From NCBI GenBank assembly GCA_023460995.1, contig JAEWOE010000006.1:496001-560000 (forward strand): DNA of 64,000 nt, read 5' to 3'. Source of the DNA: Bacillota bacterium. GTDB taxonomy: Bacteria > Bacillota_I > Bacilli_A > RF39 > UBA660. Position 1 is the stretch's first letter; the number at the start of each line of letters is the position of its first letter. This document shows positions 7,597 through 16,375 of the stretch, one piece after another. The position numbers and the translations under genes were made by a program. Below the pieces are notes generated by a model. It was not told where the DNA came from and did no database searches. It saw nothing but the letters and a program-made list of their open reading frames with translations.

Positions 7597-9968
7597 TGAT
7601 TAGTTTAAATTGGGTAAGAGATTACATTGATATAGAAGATCAAAATTTAAAAGAACTTGCGGTTAAAATAACTAAAGCTGGTGTAAATGTCGAAAAAGTA
7701 ATTACTAATCATATTGATAATTTAGTTATTGGTAAAGTAATTGAATGCTATAACCATCCTGATTCTGACCATTTACATGTATGTAAAGTAGATGTGGGTA
7801 CTGAAATAAAGCAAATAGTTTGTGGCGCTTCTAATGTTCGTGAAAACATTAAAGTAATGGTGGCATTACCAGGAGCGATTTTGCCAGGGGATTTCCAAAT
7901 AAAAAAAGGAAATATTAGAAATGTTGAATCTGATGGTATGATCTGTGCTTTATTTGAACTAGGGCTTGAAGAAAAAACAGAGGAAAATTATAATAAAGGA
8001 ATTCATGAGTTAGATGAAGATGCTCCAATTGGAAAAGATCCACTAACTTATTTAGGACTTGATGATACTTTATATGAACTTGATGTACATAAACATCGTA
8101 ATAATGATTGTTATTATCATATAGGATTTGCTTATGAAATAGGGTCTATTTTAAATCGTAAAGTCACATTACCAAATGATAGTTTTATATCTACAACTGA
8201 TGATATAAAGAATCATTTTAGTTTAAATGTGGAAACTGAAAAATGTCCATATTACTTAGCTAAAATGGTAACAGATATTAAAATAGGTGAGTCACCAGAG
8301 TTTATAAAAAAACGTCTAATATCTGCTGGTATGAGACCTATTAACAATGTTGTTGATATATCAAATTATGTAATGCTTGAATATGGTCAACCTATGCATT
8401 TCTTTGATAAAGACAAATTAGGCGATAAAATAGTTGTCAGAGATGCTTTAAATGATGAAATAATAACAACTTTAGATGGTAAAGAAAGACAATTAAAAGA
8501 TACTGATATAGTAATTACAGATAGTAACAAAGCTGTTTGTATCGCTGGTGTTATGGGTGGATTAAATACAGAAGTAGATATAAATACAAAGAATATTTTA
8601 ATAGAGAGTGCCATATTTAGTGCTACAAGTATTAGATATACTGCTAATAATTTAAATTTAAGAAGTGAAGCTTCAATTAGATATGGTAAAGGATTAAACT
8701 TTGAATACACCGAAAAAGCTATTAATAGAGCATGTCATTTACTAGAAAAATATGCTGGAGCTAATATTTTATCAGGTACTATTAAACATGATAAACTAGA
8801 TAAAACTCCAAAAATAGTTGAGTTTATTCCAGAAGACATAAATAAAATGCTTGGTATTACAGTTAGTGAAAAAGATATGGAAATCGAACTTAATAGATTA
8901 GATTTTCCTTTCGAACTAAAAGATGGAAAATTTGTAGTTACAATACCAAATCGTCGTTTAGATATAGATTCAAATATTAATGACATTGCTGAAGAAATTG
9001 GAAGACTTTATGGATACCATAATTTAGTTTCAACTTTACCAGAATGTGGAATTAAAAAAGGTGAATATAAAGGAGATATTAAATATCGTAAATTAATATC
9101 AAAACGTCTTCGTGGCTTAGGATTAAATGAAAGTAAATGTTATACTTTAGTTAGCCCAGAAATGGCACAATTATTTAATTATGAATCTAAAGAAAAGGTT
9201 GAATTACCTAATCCAATGAGTGTTGATAAATCGGTAGTTCGTACATCATTAATTCCTTCATTAATCAATGTTTATGATTATAATAAAGCTCGTAAAGTTA
9301 ATGATGTTATGCTTTATGAAATAAGCAAAACATATGATAAATATTTAGTAGAAGATTCTAAAATCGCTATACTAATGAAGGGCAATTATATAGTAAATGA
9401 TTGGCAAAATAATAAAATCAAAGTTGATTTTTATTTAATAAAGGGTATAATTGAAAATATTCTTGATTACCTTGGATTTAAAAACAGATATACTTTTGAA
9501 AAAGGAACTATTAATGATTTACATCCAGGTGTATCAGCAAAAATAATGCTTGATAGAGAAGAAATAGGTATTATTGGAAAAATTCATCCTTCTTTAAAGA
9601 AAGATGATATTTATTTAGCAGAATTTAGTTTAACGAAACTTGTTTCTAAAACAATAAAGCCAATTAAATATAAAGAGCCTACAAAATATCCTGAAATAAG
9701 TAAAGATATAGCCTTTGTAGTTAATAAAAGTGTAACTGCTGGTGATATAATGACTCAAATAAAAAAATCAGGCGGAAGATTACTTACAAATATAGATATA
9801 TTTGATGTATATGTTGGCGAAAATGTTGGTGCAGAAGAAAAATCAATTGCTTTCTCTCTTACTTTCTCTGATCCAACAAAGACACTTAATGATGAAGAAG
9901 TTCTTACAGTATTTAATAAAATAATTACTGATGTTGAGTCTAAAATGGATGCAAAACTAAGAAGATAG
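7596..9968 (+). CDS. pheT: Phenylalanine--tRNA ligase beta subunit
   Basis: 790 residues, the normal bacterial length. In order: an N-terminal EMAP/tRNA-binding OB domain (about 38-150, with VGTEIKQIVCGASNVRENIKV), the B3/B4 editing domain (about 210-385), B5 DNA-binding-like domain (about 400-475), a degenerate class II core, and the C-terminal ferredoxin-fold anticodon-binding domain (YKEPTKYPEISKDIAFVV onwards). It structurally completes PheRS and hydrolyses mischarged Tyr-tRNA-Phe. TAATG overlap with pheS. Confidence 0.95.
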   Translation: MISLNWVRDYIDIEDQNLKELAVKITKAGVNVEKVITNHIDNLVIGKVIECYNHPDSDHLHVCKVDVGTEIKQIVCGASNVRENIKVMVALPGAILPGDFQIKKGNIRNVESDGMICALFELGLEEKTEENYNKGIHELDEDAPIGKDPLTYLGLDDTLYELDVHKHRNNDCYYHIGFAYEIGSILNRKVTLPNDSFISTTDDIKNHFSLNVETEKCPYYLAKMVTDIKIGESPEFIKKRLISAGMRPINNVVDISNYVMLEYGQPMHFFDKDKLGDKIVVRDALNDEIITTLDGKERQLKDTDIVITDSNKAVCIAGVMGGLNTEVDINTKNILIESAIFSATSIRYTANNLNLRSEASIRYGKGLNFEYTEKAINRACHLLEKYAGANILSGTIKHDKLDKTPKIVEFIPEDINKMLGITVSEKDMEIELNRLDFPFELKDGKFVVTIPNRRLDIDSNINDIAEEIGRLYGYHNLVSTLPECGIKKGEYKGDIKYRKLISKRLRGLGLNESKCYTLVSPEMAQLFNYESKEKVELPNPMSVDKSVVRTSLIPSLINVYDYNKARKVNDVMLYEISKTYDKYLVEDSKIAILMKGNYIVNDWQNNKIKVDFYLIKGIIENILDYLGFKNRYTFEKGTINDLHPGVSAKIMLDREEIGIIGKIHPSLKKDDIYLAEFSLTKLVSKTIKPIKYKEPTKYPEISKDIAFVVNKSVTAGDIMTQIKKSGGRLLTNIDIFDVYVGENVGAEEKSIAFSLTFSDPTKTLNDEEVLTVFNKIITDVESKMDAKLRR

Positions 9969-9985
9969 AGATATCTTCTTTTTTT
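9959..9985 (+). terminator. Intrinsic terminator after pheT
   Basis: Perfect 9-base stem AAGAAGATA/TATCTTCTT with a GAGA loop and T-run; the pheT stop codon is inside it. Confidence 0.75.
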
Positions 9986-9988
9986 AAT

Positions 9989-10016
9989 TTGACTTAATCT
10001 ATAAAAGTGATATAAT
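9989..10016 (+). promoter_or_regulatory. Promoter of gene at 10044
   Basis: -35 TTGACT (9989-9994), 16-base spacer, extended -10 TGATATAAT ending at 10016. Confidence 0.6.
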
Positions 10017-10043
10017 ATTTTTCGGAAATTTGGTGAAATATAT

Positions 10044-11576
10044 ATGGACAGTTTAGATAAACTGTATTTTAAGTTGAATAGGGAATTAGACTTTATTGAT
10101 GAAAACTCGAATGTAGAGGAAATGATTGAGAATTTTAAAAGGATAAATCATTTTATTGAGGAACAAAATCTTGCAGGAGAAATATTATTCTCAACAAACA
10201 AGGAAAAGTTTCTTAATCCTATATTAGTTAAATTAGCGACAAATAAAGATTTGTATTATGAGTATGCAGAACCACTTACATATATGAGTTATGAGAAGTA
10301 TATGAATGGGATTGCTTTATTAAGCGATGAAGAGATATTTAATTATTTAAAAAATAATATGGAATATACATCGCACAATAATACTATTGAGTCAATGTGG
10401 ATGGATAAATTTATAGCGACACATATTAATAAGAAGATATGTCCTTCTATATTTAGTAGTATTTTAAATAGTAAGAAAAATGATGAATTTAGAGTTTTTT
10501 GCGATTCATTATTAAAGAAAAAAGCTTCAGATTTTTCTATTAAAGTTACAAGTAATCCTATAACTCTATTGGAGTATTTAAATAAGACAAGAGCTACCAG
10601 AAATATTAAATTAACTTTAAAAAGGATTAATGAATATTTAAGGAATAAAGGAAACTGTAATAGTAGTAATGTAATAAATTTAAATTTGACAACACTAAAA
10701 CTAATGAGAACGTTAAGTTTTAAGAGTGATGTAGATTATACTTTGCTTGAAGTAATTTATCATGAGTTAGCCTATGCTAAAATAGAAAATCAAGCAAGTA
10801 TTCAATATCCTTTCTTTGATAGAAATATGTACATGCAACAAAAGTATAAAATATTCTTATATGATGATCATGAATATTATTTAAATAATCATGATTACTT
10901 TGAAAATGAAATAGTTGCTGATGTTACTAGTTATTTAGATTTAATGAATGATTTAGGAGAATATGAGCATAAAGATTATACTAAATTATTGAAAGACAAA
11001 GAAGACAAGATGATTAAATATAGGGTATTACGTACTTCAAAAAAATATTATGAAATTGAAGATAGGTTTGATAAATTATTAATTAACAATCCTGAATTTA
11101 TTAAAATAAACAAATGGTTAAAATATGAATACAATAGTGATGGAACTCGTAAAGAGATTTCTGAAATAATTAATGAAAGAAATAATTTCACATCATTGTT
11201 AAATAAACATATTATATCAGAAGTTTTATTTGGTAATAAAAAAAATAAAACCCTTGCATATCTAAGTGGTTATGAATTAATCAAAGAACCAGATAATTTA
11301 TTTTACGAAATGATTTACCGTAAAATAAAAGAATATACACCTGAACAATTCGATGAAATTTTGTTAAATTGTTCTAGTGAAATATTAGATGAAATAGCTG
11401 CAGCTATAAATCTTAATCAGGATACACTATTTGAACAATATGATATGCTTGAGCAAAATAGTTTATCATCAAGTGATTTTAGTGATAATAAGAACTTTTT
11501 AGATTCACTTTTAGCAAGAAATCGCGAATATGTAGGCATACTTAGTAGACATATTAAACAAAAGAAGATTAAATAG
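10044..11576 (+). CDS. Uncharacterised protein with a degenerate metallopeptidase motif
   Basis: 510 residues, without signal peptide or clear membrane segment, so probably cytoplasmic. The most telling segment is around residues 236-295: LEVIYHELAYAKIE (His240, Glu241), followed about 45 residues later by NEIVADVTSYLDL. This resembles gluzincin-type HEXXH...E/D sites, but the second histidine is replaced by Ala-Tyr-Ala, so the zinc site is probably not functional or is different. The flanks are helical and rich in asparagine, lysine and glutamate. Single-gene transcription unit with its own promoter and terminator. No family recognised; the protease relationship is inference. Confidence 0.65.
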   Translation: MDSLDKLYFKLNRELDFIDENSNVEEMIENFKRINHFIEEQNLAGEILFSTNKEKFLNPILVKLATNKDLYYEYAEPLTYMSYEKYMNGIALLSDEEIFNYLKNNMEYTSHNNTIESMWMDKFIATHINKKICPSIFSSILNSKKNDEFRVFCDSLLKKKASDFSIKVTSNPITLLEYLNKTRATRNIKLTLKRINEYLRNKGNCNSSNVINLNLTTLKLMRTLSFKSDVDYTLLEVIYHELAYAKIENQASIQYPFFDRNMYMQQKYKIFLYDDHEYYLNNHDYFENEIVADVTSYLDLMNDLGEYEHKDYTKLLKDKEDKMIKYRVLRTSKKYYEIEDRFDKLLINNPEFIKINKWLKYEYNSDGTRKEISEIINERNNFTSLLNKHIISEVLFGNKKNKTLAYLSGYELIKEPDNLFYEMIYRKIKEYTPEQFDEILLNCSSEILDEIAAAINLNQDTLFEQYDMLEQNSLSSSDFSDNKNFLDSLLARNREYVGILSRHIKQKKIK

Positions 11577-11589
11577 ATCTTCTTTTTTT
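11562..11589 (+). terminator. Intrinsic terminator after gene 10044
   Basis: AAGAAGAT (11562-11569) pairs with ATCTTCTT (11577-11584) around a 7-base loop; T-run follows. The stop codon is in the loop. Confidence 0.7.
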
Positions 11590-11678
11590 GTTTACAAAAG
11601 GAAAACAAATAAATATCAAGTATTATATTAATAAACATAAAAAAGATAGTTTTTTAATAAAATGGTATAGGTGATCAT

Positions 11679-11930
11679 ATGAAAATAACGCAGCAAATAA
11701 GAAATTATGTATTAGAAGAGGAGTTTAAAATAATATATAAGAATGGTAGACTCTATATTACAAATTATAGAGGGGTACCGATATTTGAGCCAAATGAAAT
11801 ACATGTTAGATATAACGATGGTAAAGTAGTTATTAACGGCAAAAGCTTAACAATTTCCAAATTAGTTAAAGATGAAATATTAATAACTGGAAGTATTAGT
11901 AAATTAGAATTTAGGTTAGATCATGAATAG
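11679..11930 (+). CDS. yqfC: YabP/YqfC family sporulation protein
   Basis: 83 residues with the beta-rich YabP/YqfC pattern: NGRLYITNYRGVPIFEPNEI, then VVINGKSLTISKLVKDEILITG and a final strand. In Bacillota, yqfC and yqfD are adjacent, SigE-controlled genes for mother-cell functions in sporulation. Here the next gene is YqfD, overlapping by 8 bases, which supports the call strongly. AGGTGAT precedes ATG 11679. No sigma-A-type promoter is evident upstream, and a convincing SigE box was not found either. Confidence 0.85.
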   Translation: MKITQQIRNYVLEEEFKIIYKNGRLYITNYRGVPIFEPNEIHVRYNDGKVVINGKSLTISKLVKDEILITGSISKLEFRLDHE

Positions 11931-13068
11931 TAGAGTTAGATTAAAAGTAGTAGGTAAAAATATAAATCGCTTTGTAATGCGTTTAATTCAAAATGATATT
12001 GAAATAATAGAACTAGAAAATATATCAACAAGAGAAATAAATGTTGTAATAAAAAAAGATGATTACCAGAAAGTTAGAAAAATAAGAAGTATTTATCAGA
12101 TGAAAATAATCAAGTATGAAGGGATTGTAGCTCTTAAAGAGAGTATTAATAAAAATAAACTGTTAATAATTATTGTCATACTAGGCTTATCTTTTCTTTT
12201 TTTATTAAGTAATATAATATTTTCAGTAAAAGTAATTCATACAGATAAAAATATTAGAAATTTAATATTAGAAGAACTTTCTAATAATGGCATAGAAGTT
12301 CATAAATTTAAGAAAAGTCCAAAAAAAATTAGTGAAATCAAGGATAAAATTTTAAAGAAATACAAAGATCAGATTGAATGGTTAGAAATAGAAAATTATG
12401 GAACTTCTTATATAATTAGAGTAGAAGAAAGGCTTATACCTAATGAAGAAGAGGATATTCCGCCACGAGATGTAGTAGCTAAGAAAAGTGCCGTTATATT
12501 AAAAATAGAGTCAACAAAGGGTGTTATTCAGAAATTAGTAGGCAATTACGTTAAAAGTGGTGATGTTATAGTAAGTGGAACAGTTAAACTAAATGAAGAA
12601 ATTAAAAACATGTTGGCGGCTGAAGCTACTATTTATGGTGAAGTATGGTATACTGTGAAAGTAGAATACCCATATATATATAGTGAAAAGCATTATACAG
12701 GAAATTCAAAAAAAGGCATATTTTTTAATTTTTTAAATATAAAATTTAATATATTTGGCAATAAATATGATAATTCTAAAATAGTAGATAAAATAAAACT
12801 ATCTACAACATTTCTACCCATTTATTTATCTTTTAGTGAAGAACAAGAAGTAGTTAGTACTGATAATATTTATACTGAGGAAGAGGCTCTTATTATGGCT
12901 ACTAAGAGAAGCCGTGAGGAAATGGAAAGTAAGTTAAAAGATGGTGAATATATAATAGACGAGCAAAAATTAAAAGTAGAATATGAAGATAACAAAATTA
13001 TAGTTGAAATATTTTATAGTGTTTGTGAAAATATTACAGAATATAGAAATATTGAAATCATTCAGTAA
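11923..13068 (+). CDS. yqfD: Sporulation protein YqfD
   Basis: 381 residues, as usual for the family. Residues 1-78 form a cytoplasmic domain, a single membrane segment lies at about 80-102 (LLIIIVILGLSFLFLLSNII), and the external part contains the family signature WLEIENYGTSYIIRVEER. A further beta-rich domain ends the protein. YqfD is needed for normal spore formation in Bacillus and Clostridia; its biochemical role is not settled. Overlaps yqfC. In Bacillus phoH follows directly, but here ybeY comes next from its own promoter. Confidence 0.88.
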   Translation: MNSRVRLKVVGKNINRFVMRLIQNDIEIIELENISTREINVVIKKDDYQKVRKIRSIYQMKIIKYEGIVALKESINKNKLLIIIVILGLSFLFLLSNIIFSVKVIHTDKNIRNLILEELSNNGIEVHKFKKSPKKISEIKDKILKKYKDQIEWLEIENYGTSYIIRVEERLIPNEEEDIPPRDVVAKKSAVILKIESTKGVIQKLVGNYVKSGDVIVSGTVKLNEEIKNMLAAEATIYGEVWYTVKVEYPYIYSEKHYTGNSKKGIFFNFLNIKFNIFGNKYDNSKIVDKIKLSTTFLPIYLSFSEEQEVVSTDNIYTEEEALIMATKRSREEMESKLKDGEYIIDEQKLKVEYEDNKIIVEIFYSVCENITEYRNIEIIQ

Positions 13069-13084
13069 CACAGGTAGTCTTTCC

Positions 13085-13113
13085 TTGATAAAATGATTGT
13101 TTTATAATATAAT
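13085..13113 (+). promoter_or_regulatory. Promoter of the ybeY-recO operon
   Basis: -35 TTGATA (13085-13090), 17-base spacer, -10 TATAAT (13108-13113). It separates the housekeeping genes from yqfCD. Confidence 0.6.
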
Positions 13114-13154
13114 ATTATTATTAGCAATATTAAGAATTATGTAAGGAGAGAATA

Positions 13155-13601
13155 ATGAACAAGATTGAAATATTTAATGAAACAAAAGAGCAGGTAAATG
13201 AAATAGAAGATATAAAAACAGTTATTAATAAAGCTATCGATGTTCAAAAATTAGATAATCTAGAATTTAATATTATATTAGTAAATAATGAATACATTCA
13301 TAATTTAAACAGAGACTATAGAGGAATTGATAAACCAACTGATGTTATAACATTTGCTTTAGAAGATTATGATGACCATATTAAATTAGAGCGTCGTATA
13401 CTTGGTGATATTTATATATCATTAGATAAGGCTCATAGTCAAGCAGAGGAATATGGGCATGGTTTTAAAAGAGAAATATGCTTTTTAGCAGTTCATGGAT
13501 TCTTACACTTATTAGGCTATGATCATATGGAAAAAGAAGATGAAAAAGTTATGTTTAATCTTCAAGAGGTAATTTTAAATGAAGCGAATATTAAGAAATA
13601 A
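13155..13601 (+). CDS. ybeY: Endoribonuclease YbeY (rRNA maturation)
   Basis: 148 residues. The zinc site HGFLHLLGYDH (three His in an H-x3-H-x5-H arrangement) near the C-terminus is diagnostic; TDVITFAL and LGDIYIS are further family blocks. YbeY acts in 16S rRNA 3' maturation and ribosome quality control. GGAGAG precedes the start. The 3' end overlaps dgkA by 23 bases, and the operon order ybeY-dgkA-cdd-era-yqzL-recO matches Bacillus. Confidence 0.93.
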   Translation: MNKIEIFNETKEQVNEIEDIKTVINKAIDVQKLDNLEFNIILVNNEYIHNLNRDYRGIDKPTDVITFALEDYDDHIKLERRILGDIYISLDKAHSQAEEYGHGFKREICFLAVHGFLHLLGYDHMEKEDEKVMFNLQEVILNEANIKK

Positions 13602-13974
13602 AGATAAAGGAACTTATTTAGAAAGATATATCAAAAGTTTTGGGCACGCGATGGCTGGAATTATATATGCTTTAAGATATGAGCATAATATGATTATTAT
13701 ATTTACTGCTGCTATTGTAGTTACTTGTGCTGGTTTTTATTTTAATATCAATACATACGAATGGTTATTTTGTATAATGGCAATAGGTATGGTTTCAGCA
13801 ACCGAGATGATTAATACAGCACTAGAAGCGGTAGTAGATTTAGAGACTTCTAAATTTCATCCACTTGCTAAAATAGCAAAGGATACTGCAAGCAGTGCTA
13901 CTTTATTATTTAGTTTAACTGCTTTAGTAGGTGCTTTAATAATCTTTTTACCAAAAATTATGGAATTATTTTAG
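13579..13974 (+). CDS. dgkA: Diacylglycerol/undecaprenol kinase
   Basis: 131-residue membrane kinase of the DgkA family. Three membrane helices are visible after a short amphipathic N-terminus (SFGHAMAGIIYALRYEHN). The catalytic signature is SATEMINTALEAVVDLE, with conserved glutamates and the NTA(L/I)EA block. Gram-positive members mainly phosphorylate undecaprenol for wall-lipid recycling. ATG 13579 lies inside ybeY, so the two overlap by 23 bases. The next gene follows 9 bases later. Confidence 0.92.
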   Translation: MKRILRNKDKGTYLERYIKSFGHAMAGIIYALRYEHNMIIIFTAAIVVTCAGFYFNINTYEWLFCIMAIGMVSATEMINTALEAVVDLETSKFHPLAKIAKDTASSATLLFSLTALVGALIIFLPKIMELF

Positions 13975-13983
13975 GAGGAAATT

Positions 13984-14370
13984 ATGTTCGAAAAATTAAA
14001 GAAATTATTAGAAAATTCATACAGCCCATATTCACACTTTAGAGTAGCTTCTATCGCTGTTATGAAAGATGGAAAAGAATTTAATGGTGTAAATGTTGAA
14101 AACGCTGCTTATGGATCTAGTATTTGTGCTGAAAGATCTGCTATTCTTTCAGCAATCAGTAATGGTTATAAAAAATATGATTTTAAAAGATTATATGTAA
14201 TGTGTGATAATGAAAAAATTGGGACAAGCTGTTTTGGCTGTAGACAGGTGATATCTGAATTATTTGAAAAAGATTGTGAAATAATCTTTATGAATAATCA
14301 AGGTAAAGAGCTTGCACTTAAAGTAAGTGATTTATGTCCATTTCCTTTTTCTGATGAGGATTTACAATGA
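13984..14370 (+). CDS. cdd: Cytidine deaminase
   Basis: 128 residues, a homotetrameric-type zinc cytidine deaminase of the pyrimidine salvage pathway. Active-site CAE is at residues 48-50 (Cys48 ligand, Glu50 proton shuttle), with the other zinc cysteines in SCFGCRQ (83 and 86). The usual PCGxCRQ has Pro replaced by Ser here, with the ligands kept. NVENAAYGSSICAER is the substrate-binding block. The stop overlaps the era start (ATGA). Confidence 0.93.
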   Translation: MFEKLKKLLENSYSPYSHFRVASIAVMKDGKEFNGVNVENAAYGSSICAERSAILSAISNGYKKYDFKRLYVMCDNEKIGTSCFGCRQVISELFEKDCEIIFMNNQGKELALKVSDLCPFPFSDEDLQ

Positions 14371-15254
14371 GAAGTGGATTTGTAAGCCTAATAGGTAGAC
14401 CAAATGTAGGTAAATCTACATTATTAAATAGTATAATAGGTAAAAAAGTAGCCATAACATCTGATAAACCTCAGACAACAAGAAATATTATTCAAGGAAT
14501 ATATAATGAAGAGGATATTCAAATAGTATTTGTGGATACACCAGGTATCCATAAGCCAAATCATAAACTTGGAACTTATTTAAATAAGCAGGCATATTAT
14601 TCTATTGAAGACGTTGATGTTGTTCTTATGCTTATAGATGCAAGTATGGAGTTAGGTCCTGGTGATAAGTTTATTATTGAAAGATTAAAAATGATAGAAA
14701 AACCAGTAATACTTATAATAAACAAGATAGATAAACTATCAAAAGATCAGTTGATATTAAAGATAAATCAGTATAAAGATTTATATGCTTTTGCGGAAAT
14801 AATTCCTGTATCAGCTCTTAAAAAAGATAATGTAAGTACAGTTATAAAAGTACTTAAAAACTATCTTCCAGATGCTGTTCAGTTTTATGATAAAAATGAT
14901 ATAACAAATAAGTCAACAGAATTTTTAATCGCAGAAATAATTAGAGAAAAAGTTTTTGAACTTACTGATGAAGAAGTTCCGCATTCAATAACATGTTATA
15001 TTGAAAAAGTTGAAAAAAACAAAACAAATTATGTTTTAAATGGAGTTATTGTTGTTGATAGAGACTCACTAAAAAGAATAATTATTGGTAAACAAGGTCA
15101 AAAAGTTAAGGAAATAGGTATAAGAGCTAGAAAAGACATTGAAGAATTATTAGGTAAGCAAGTATACTTAGAATTATATGTAAAAACTATAAAAAAATGG
15201 CGTGATAAAGAAAGCTCACTTGCAGAATTTGGCTTCACTGATTTTGATAAATAA
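14367..15254 (+). CDS. era: GTPase Era
   Basis: 295 residues. The N-terminal GTPase domain has G1 GRPNVGKS (about 10-17), G3 DTPG and G4 NKID; the C-terminal KH domain includes IIIGKQGQKVKEIGIRARKD. Era binds 16S rRNA and is needed for 30S assembly. Length and domain order are normal. ATGA overlap with cdd implies coupled translation. Confidence 0.95.
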   Translation: MRSGFVSLIGRPNVGKSTLLNSIIGKKVAITSDKPQTTRNIIQGIYNEEDIQIVFVDTPGIHKPNHKLGTYLNKQAYYSIEDVDVVLMLIDASMELGPGDKFIIERLKMIEKPVILIINKIDKLSKDQLILKINQYKDLYAFAEIIPVSALKKDNVSTVIKVLKNYLPDAVQFYDKNDITNKSTEFLIAEIIREKVFELTDEEVPHSITCYIEKVEKNKTNYVLNGVIVVDRDSLKRIIIGKQGQKVKEIGIRARKDIEELLGKQVYLELYVKTIKKWRDKESSLAEFGFTDFDK

Positions 15255-15273
15255 ACTGTATAAATTTTAAAAT

Positions 15274-15312
15274 AAAAGTCCATCATAGAATAGAAAAGAA
15301 AGGTGGACTTTT
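15274..15312 (+). promoter_or_regulatory. Hairpin over the yqzL ribosome binding site
   Basis: AAAAGTCCA (15274-15282) and TGGACTTTT (15304-15312) are perfect 9-base arms around a 21-base loop. The 3' arm ends directly at the ATG of yqzL, and the Shine-Dalgarno-like AAAGGTGG overlaps it. It could limit translation or act as a weak attenuator inside the operon. Confidence 0.4.
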
Positions 15313-15423
15313 ATGAATAAAGAATTATTATGGGATATGTTCGTTCATACTGGAAAAATAGAGTATTTTATTAAGTATAAGGAGTTAGAAAATGAGAGAG
15401 ATAAAGGTAGGTCAGAAGTATAA
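15313..15423 (+). CDS. yqzL: YqzL-like small protein
   Basis: 36 residues starting MNKELLWDMFVHTGKIEYFI. This matches the YqzL family, a tiny protein encoded between era and recO in Bacillus; the Trp-x-x-Phe...Thr-Gly pattern and the position are the main evidence. AAAGGTGG lies just upstream of the ATG. The 3' end overlaps the DUF1653 gene by 32 bases. Function unknown in the family. Confidence 0.7.
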   Translation: MNKELLWDMFVHTGKIEYFIKYKELENERDKGRSEV

Positions 15424-15634
15424 ACATTTTAAAGATAAACTTTATGAAGTAATTGCAATTGCATATGATTCAGAATCTAATAATGATTCAGATCCAAGAA
15501 AAGTTGTTGTATATCAGGCTTTATATGGTGAAGGATTGATATGGGTAAGAGATTATGAAATGTTTGCGTCAAAAGTTGATAAAGAAAAGTATCCAGATGT
15601 AAAACAGGAATATCGTTTCGAAGAAGTTAATTAA
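15392..15634 (+). CDS. DUF1653 protein
   Basis: 80 residues matching DUF1653: GQKYKHFKDKLYEVIAIA, then RKVVVYQALYGEGLIWVRDYEMF. The family is a small cytoplasmic beta-barrel-like domain, common in Gram-positives and of unknown role. The ATG lies inside yqzL, and the last base overlaps the start of recO, so it is embedded in the era-recO operon. Confidence 0.8.
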   Translation: MREIKVGQKYKHFKDKLYEVIAIAYDSESNNDSDPRKVVVYQALYGEGLIWVRDYEMFASKVDKEKYPDVKQEYRFEEVN

Positions 15635-16368
15635 TGATAGATAAAGTAGATGGTATTGTCGTTAGTGAACTAAACTACGGTGAGACAAGCAAAATAATAA
15701 ATGTTTTAACAAGAGAACTTGGTATTATAGGTATGATTGCTAAAGGTGCAAGAACTATGAAAAGTCCTCTTAGAAGTACTACTGGAAAGCTAACTTATGG
15801 AACTTTTTATATTAAGTATAATAAAAGTAAGCTATCTAATTTAACAAATGTAGACATAATAAATAATTTTAGAAATTTACAAACTGACATAGAAAAAATT
15901 AGTTATGTAAGTTATTTATTAGAGTTATCTACACAAGTTGTTAAACATACACAAAGTAACGAAGTCTATGATATATTAATTAGTAGTATAAAAAAAATAA
16001 ATGAGGGTTTCGATCCTTTAATTATTACCAATATATTAGAACTTAAATTCTTAGAATATTTAGGTGTTATGCCCATATTAGACTGCTGTAGTGTATGTGG
16101 TAGTACTAAATCAATTGCGACATTATCTAGCTTTAAAGGTGGTTATGTTTGTAATAACTGCTTAAAAAACGAACCAATTGTTAGTGAAAAAACAATTAAA
16201 TTGATAAGAATGTTTTACTACGTTGATATTGATAAAATTACTAAGTTAGATGTTGGTGAAAAATCCAAAATGGAAATAAATAATTTCTTAAATGATTATT
16301 ATGACAGATATACTGGCCTTTATTTAAAAACCAGAACATTTATCAATAATCTTAAGAAAATAAAGTAG
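15634..16368 (+). CDS. recO: DNA repair protein RecO
   Basis: 244 residues. The N-terminal OB fold begins VDGIVVSELNYGETSKIINVLTRELG; a helical domain follows, with a CxxC...CxxC zinc finger (CCSVCGSTK and CNNC, about residues 150-180). RecO loads RecA at gaps with RecR and anneals SSB-coated strands. Start codon shares a base with the DUF1653 stop (TAATG). Confidence 0.92.
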   Translation: MIDKVDGIVVSELNYGETSKIINVLTRELGIIGMIAKGARTMKSPLRSTTGKLTYGTFYIKYNKSKLSNLTNVDIINNFRNLQTDIEKISYVSYLLELSTQVVKHTQSNEVYDILISSIKKINEGFDPLIITNILELKFLEYLGVMPILDCCSVCGSTKSIATLSSFKGGYVCNNCLKNEPIVSEKTIKLIRMFYYVDIDKITKLDVGEKSKMEINNFLNDYYDRYTGLYLKTRTFINNLKKIK

Positions 16369-16375
16369 GTGTATT

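Noticed and set aside
11590..11678. SigE-type promoter for yqfC
   Set aside because: Candidates with CATA-like -10 elements were too weak and their spacing did not fit; left unassigned.
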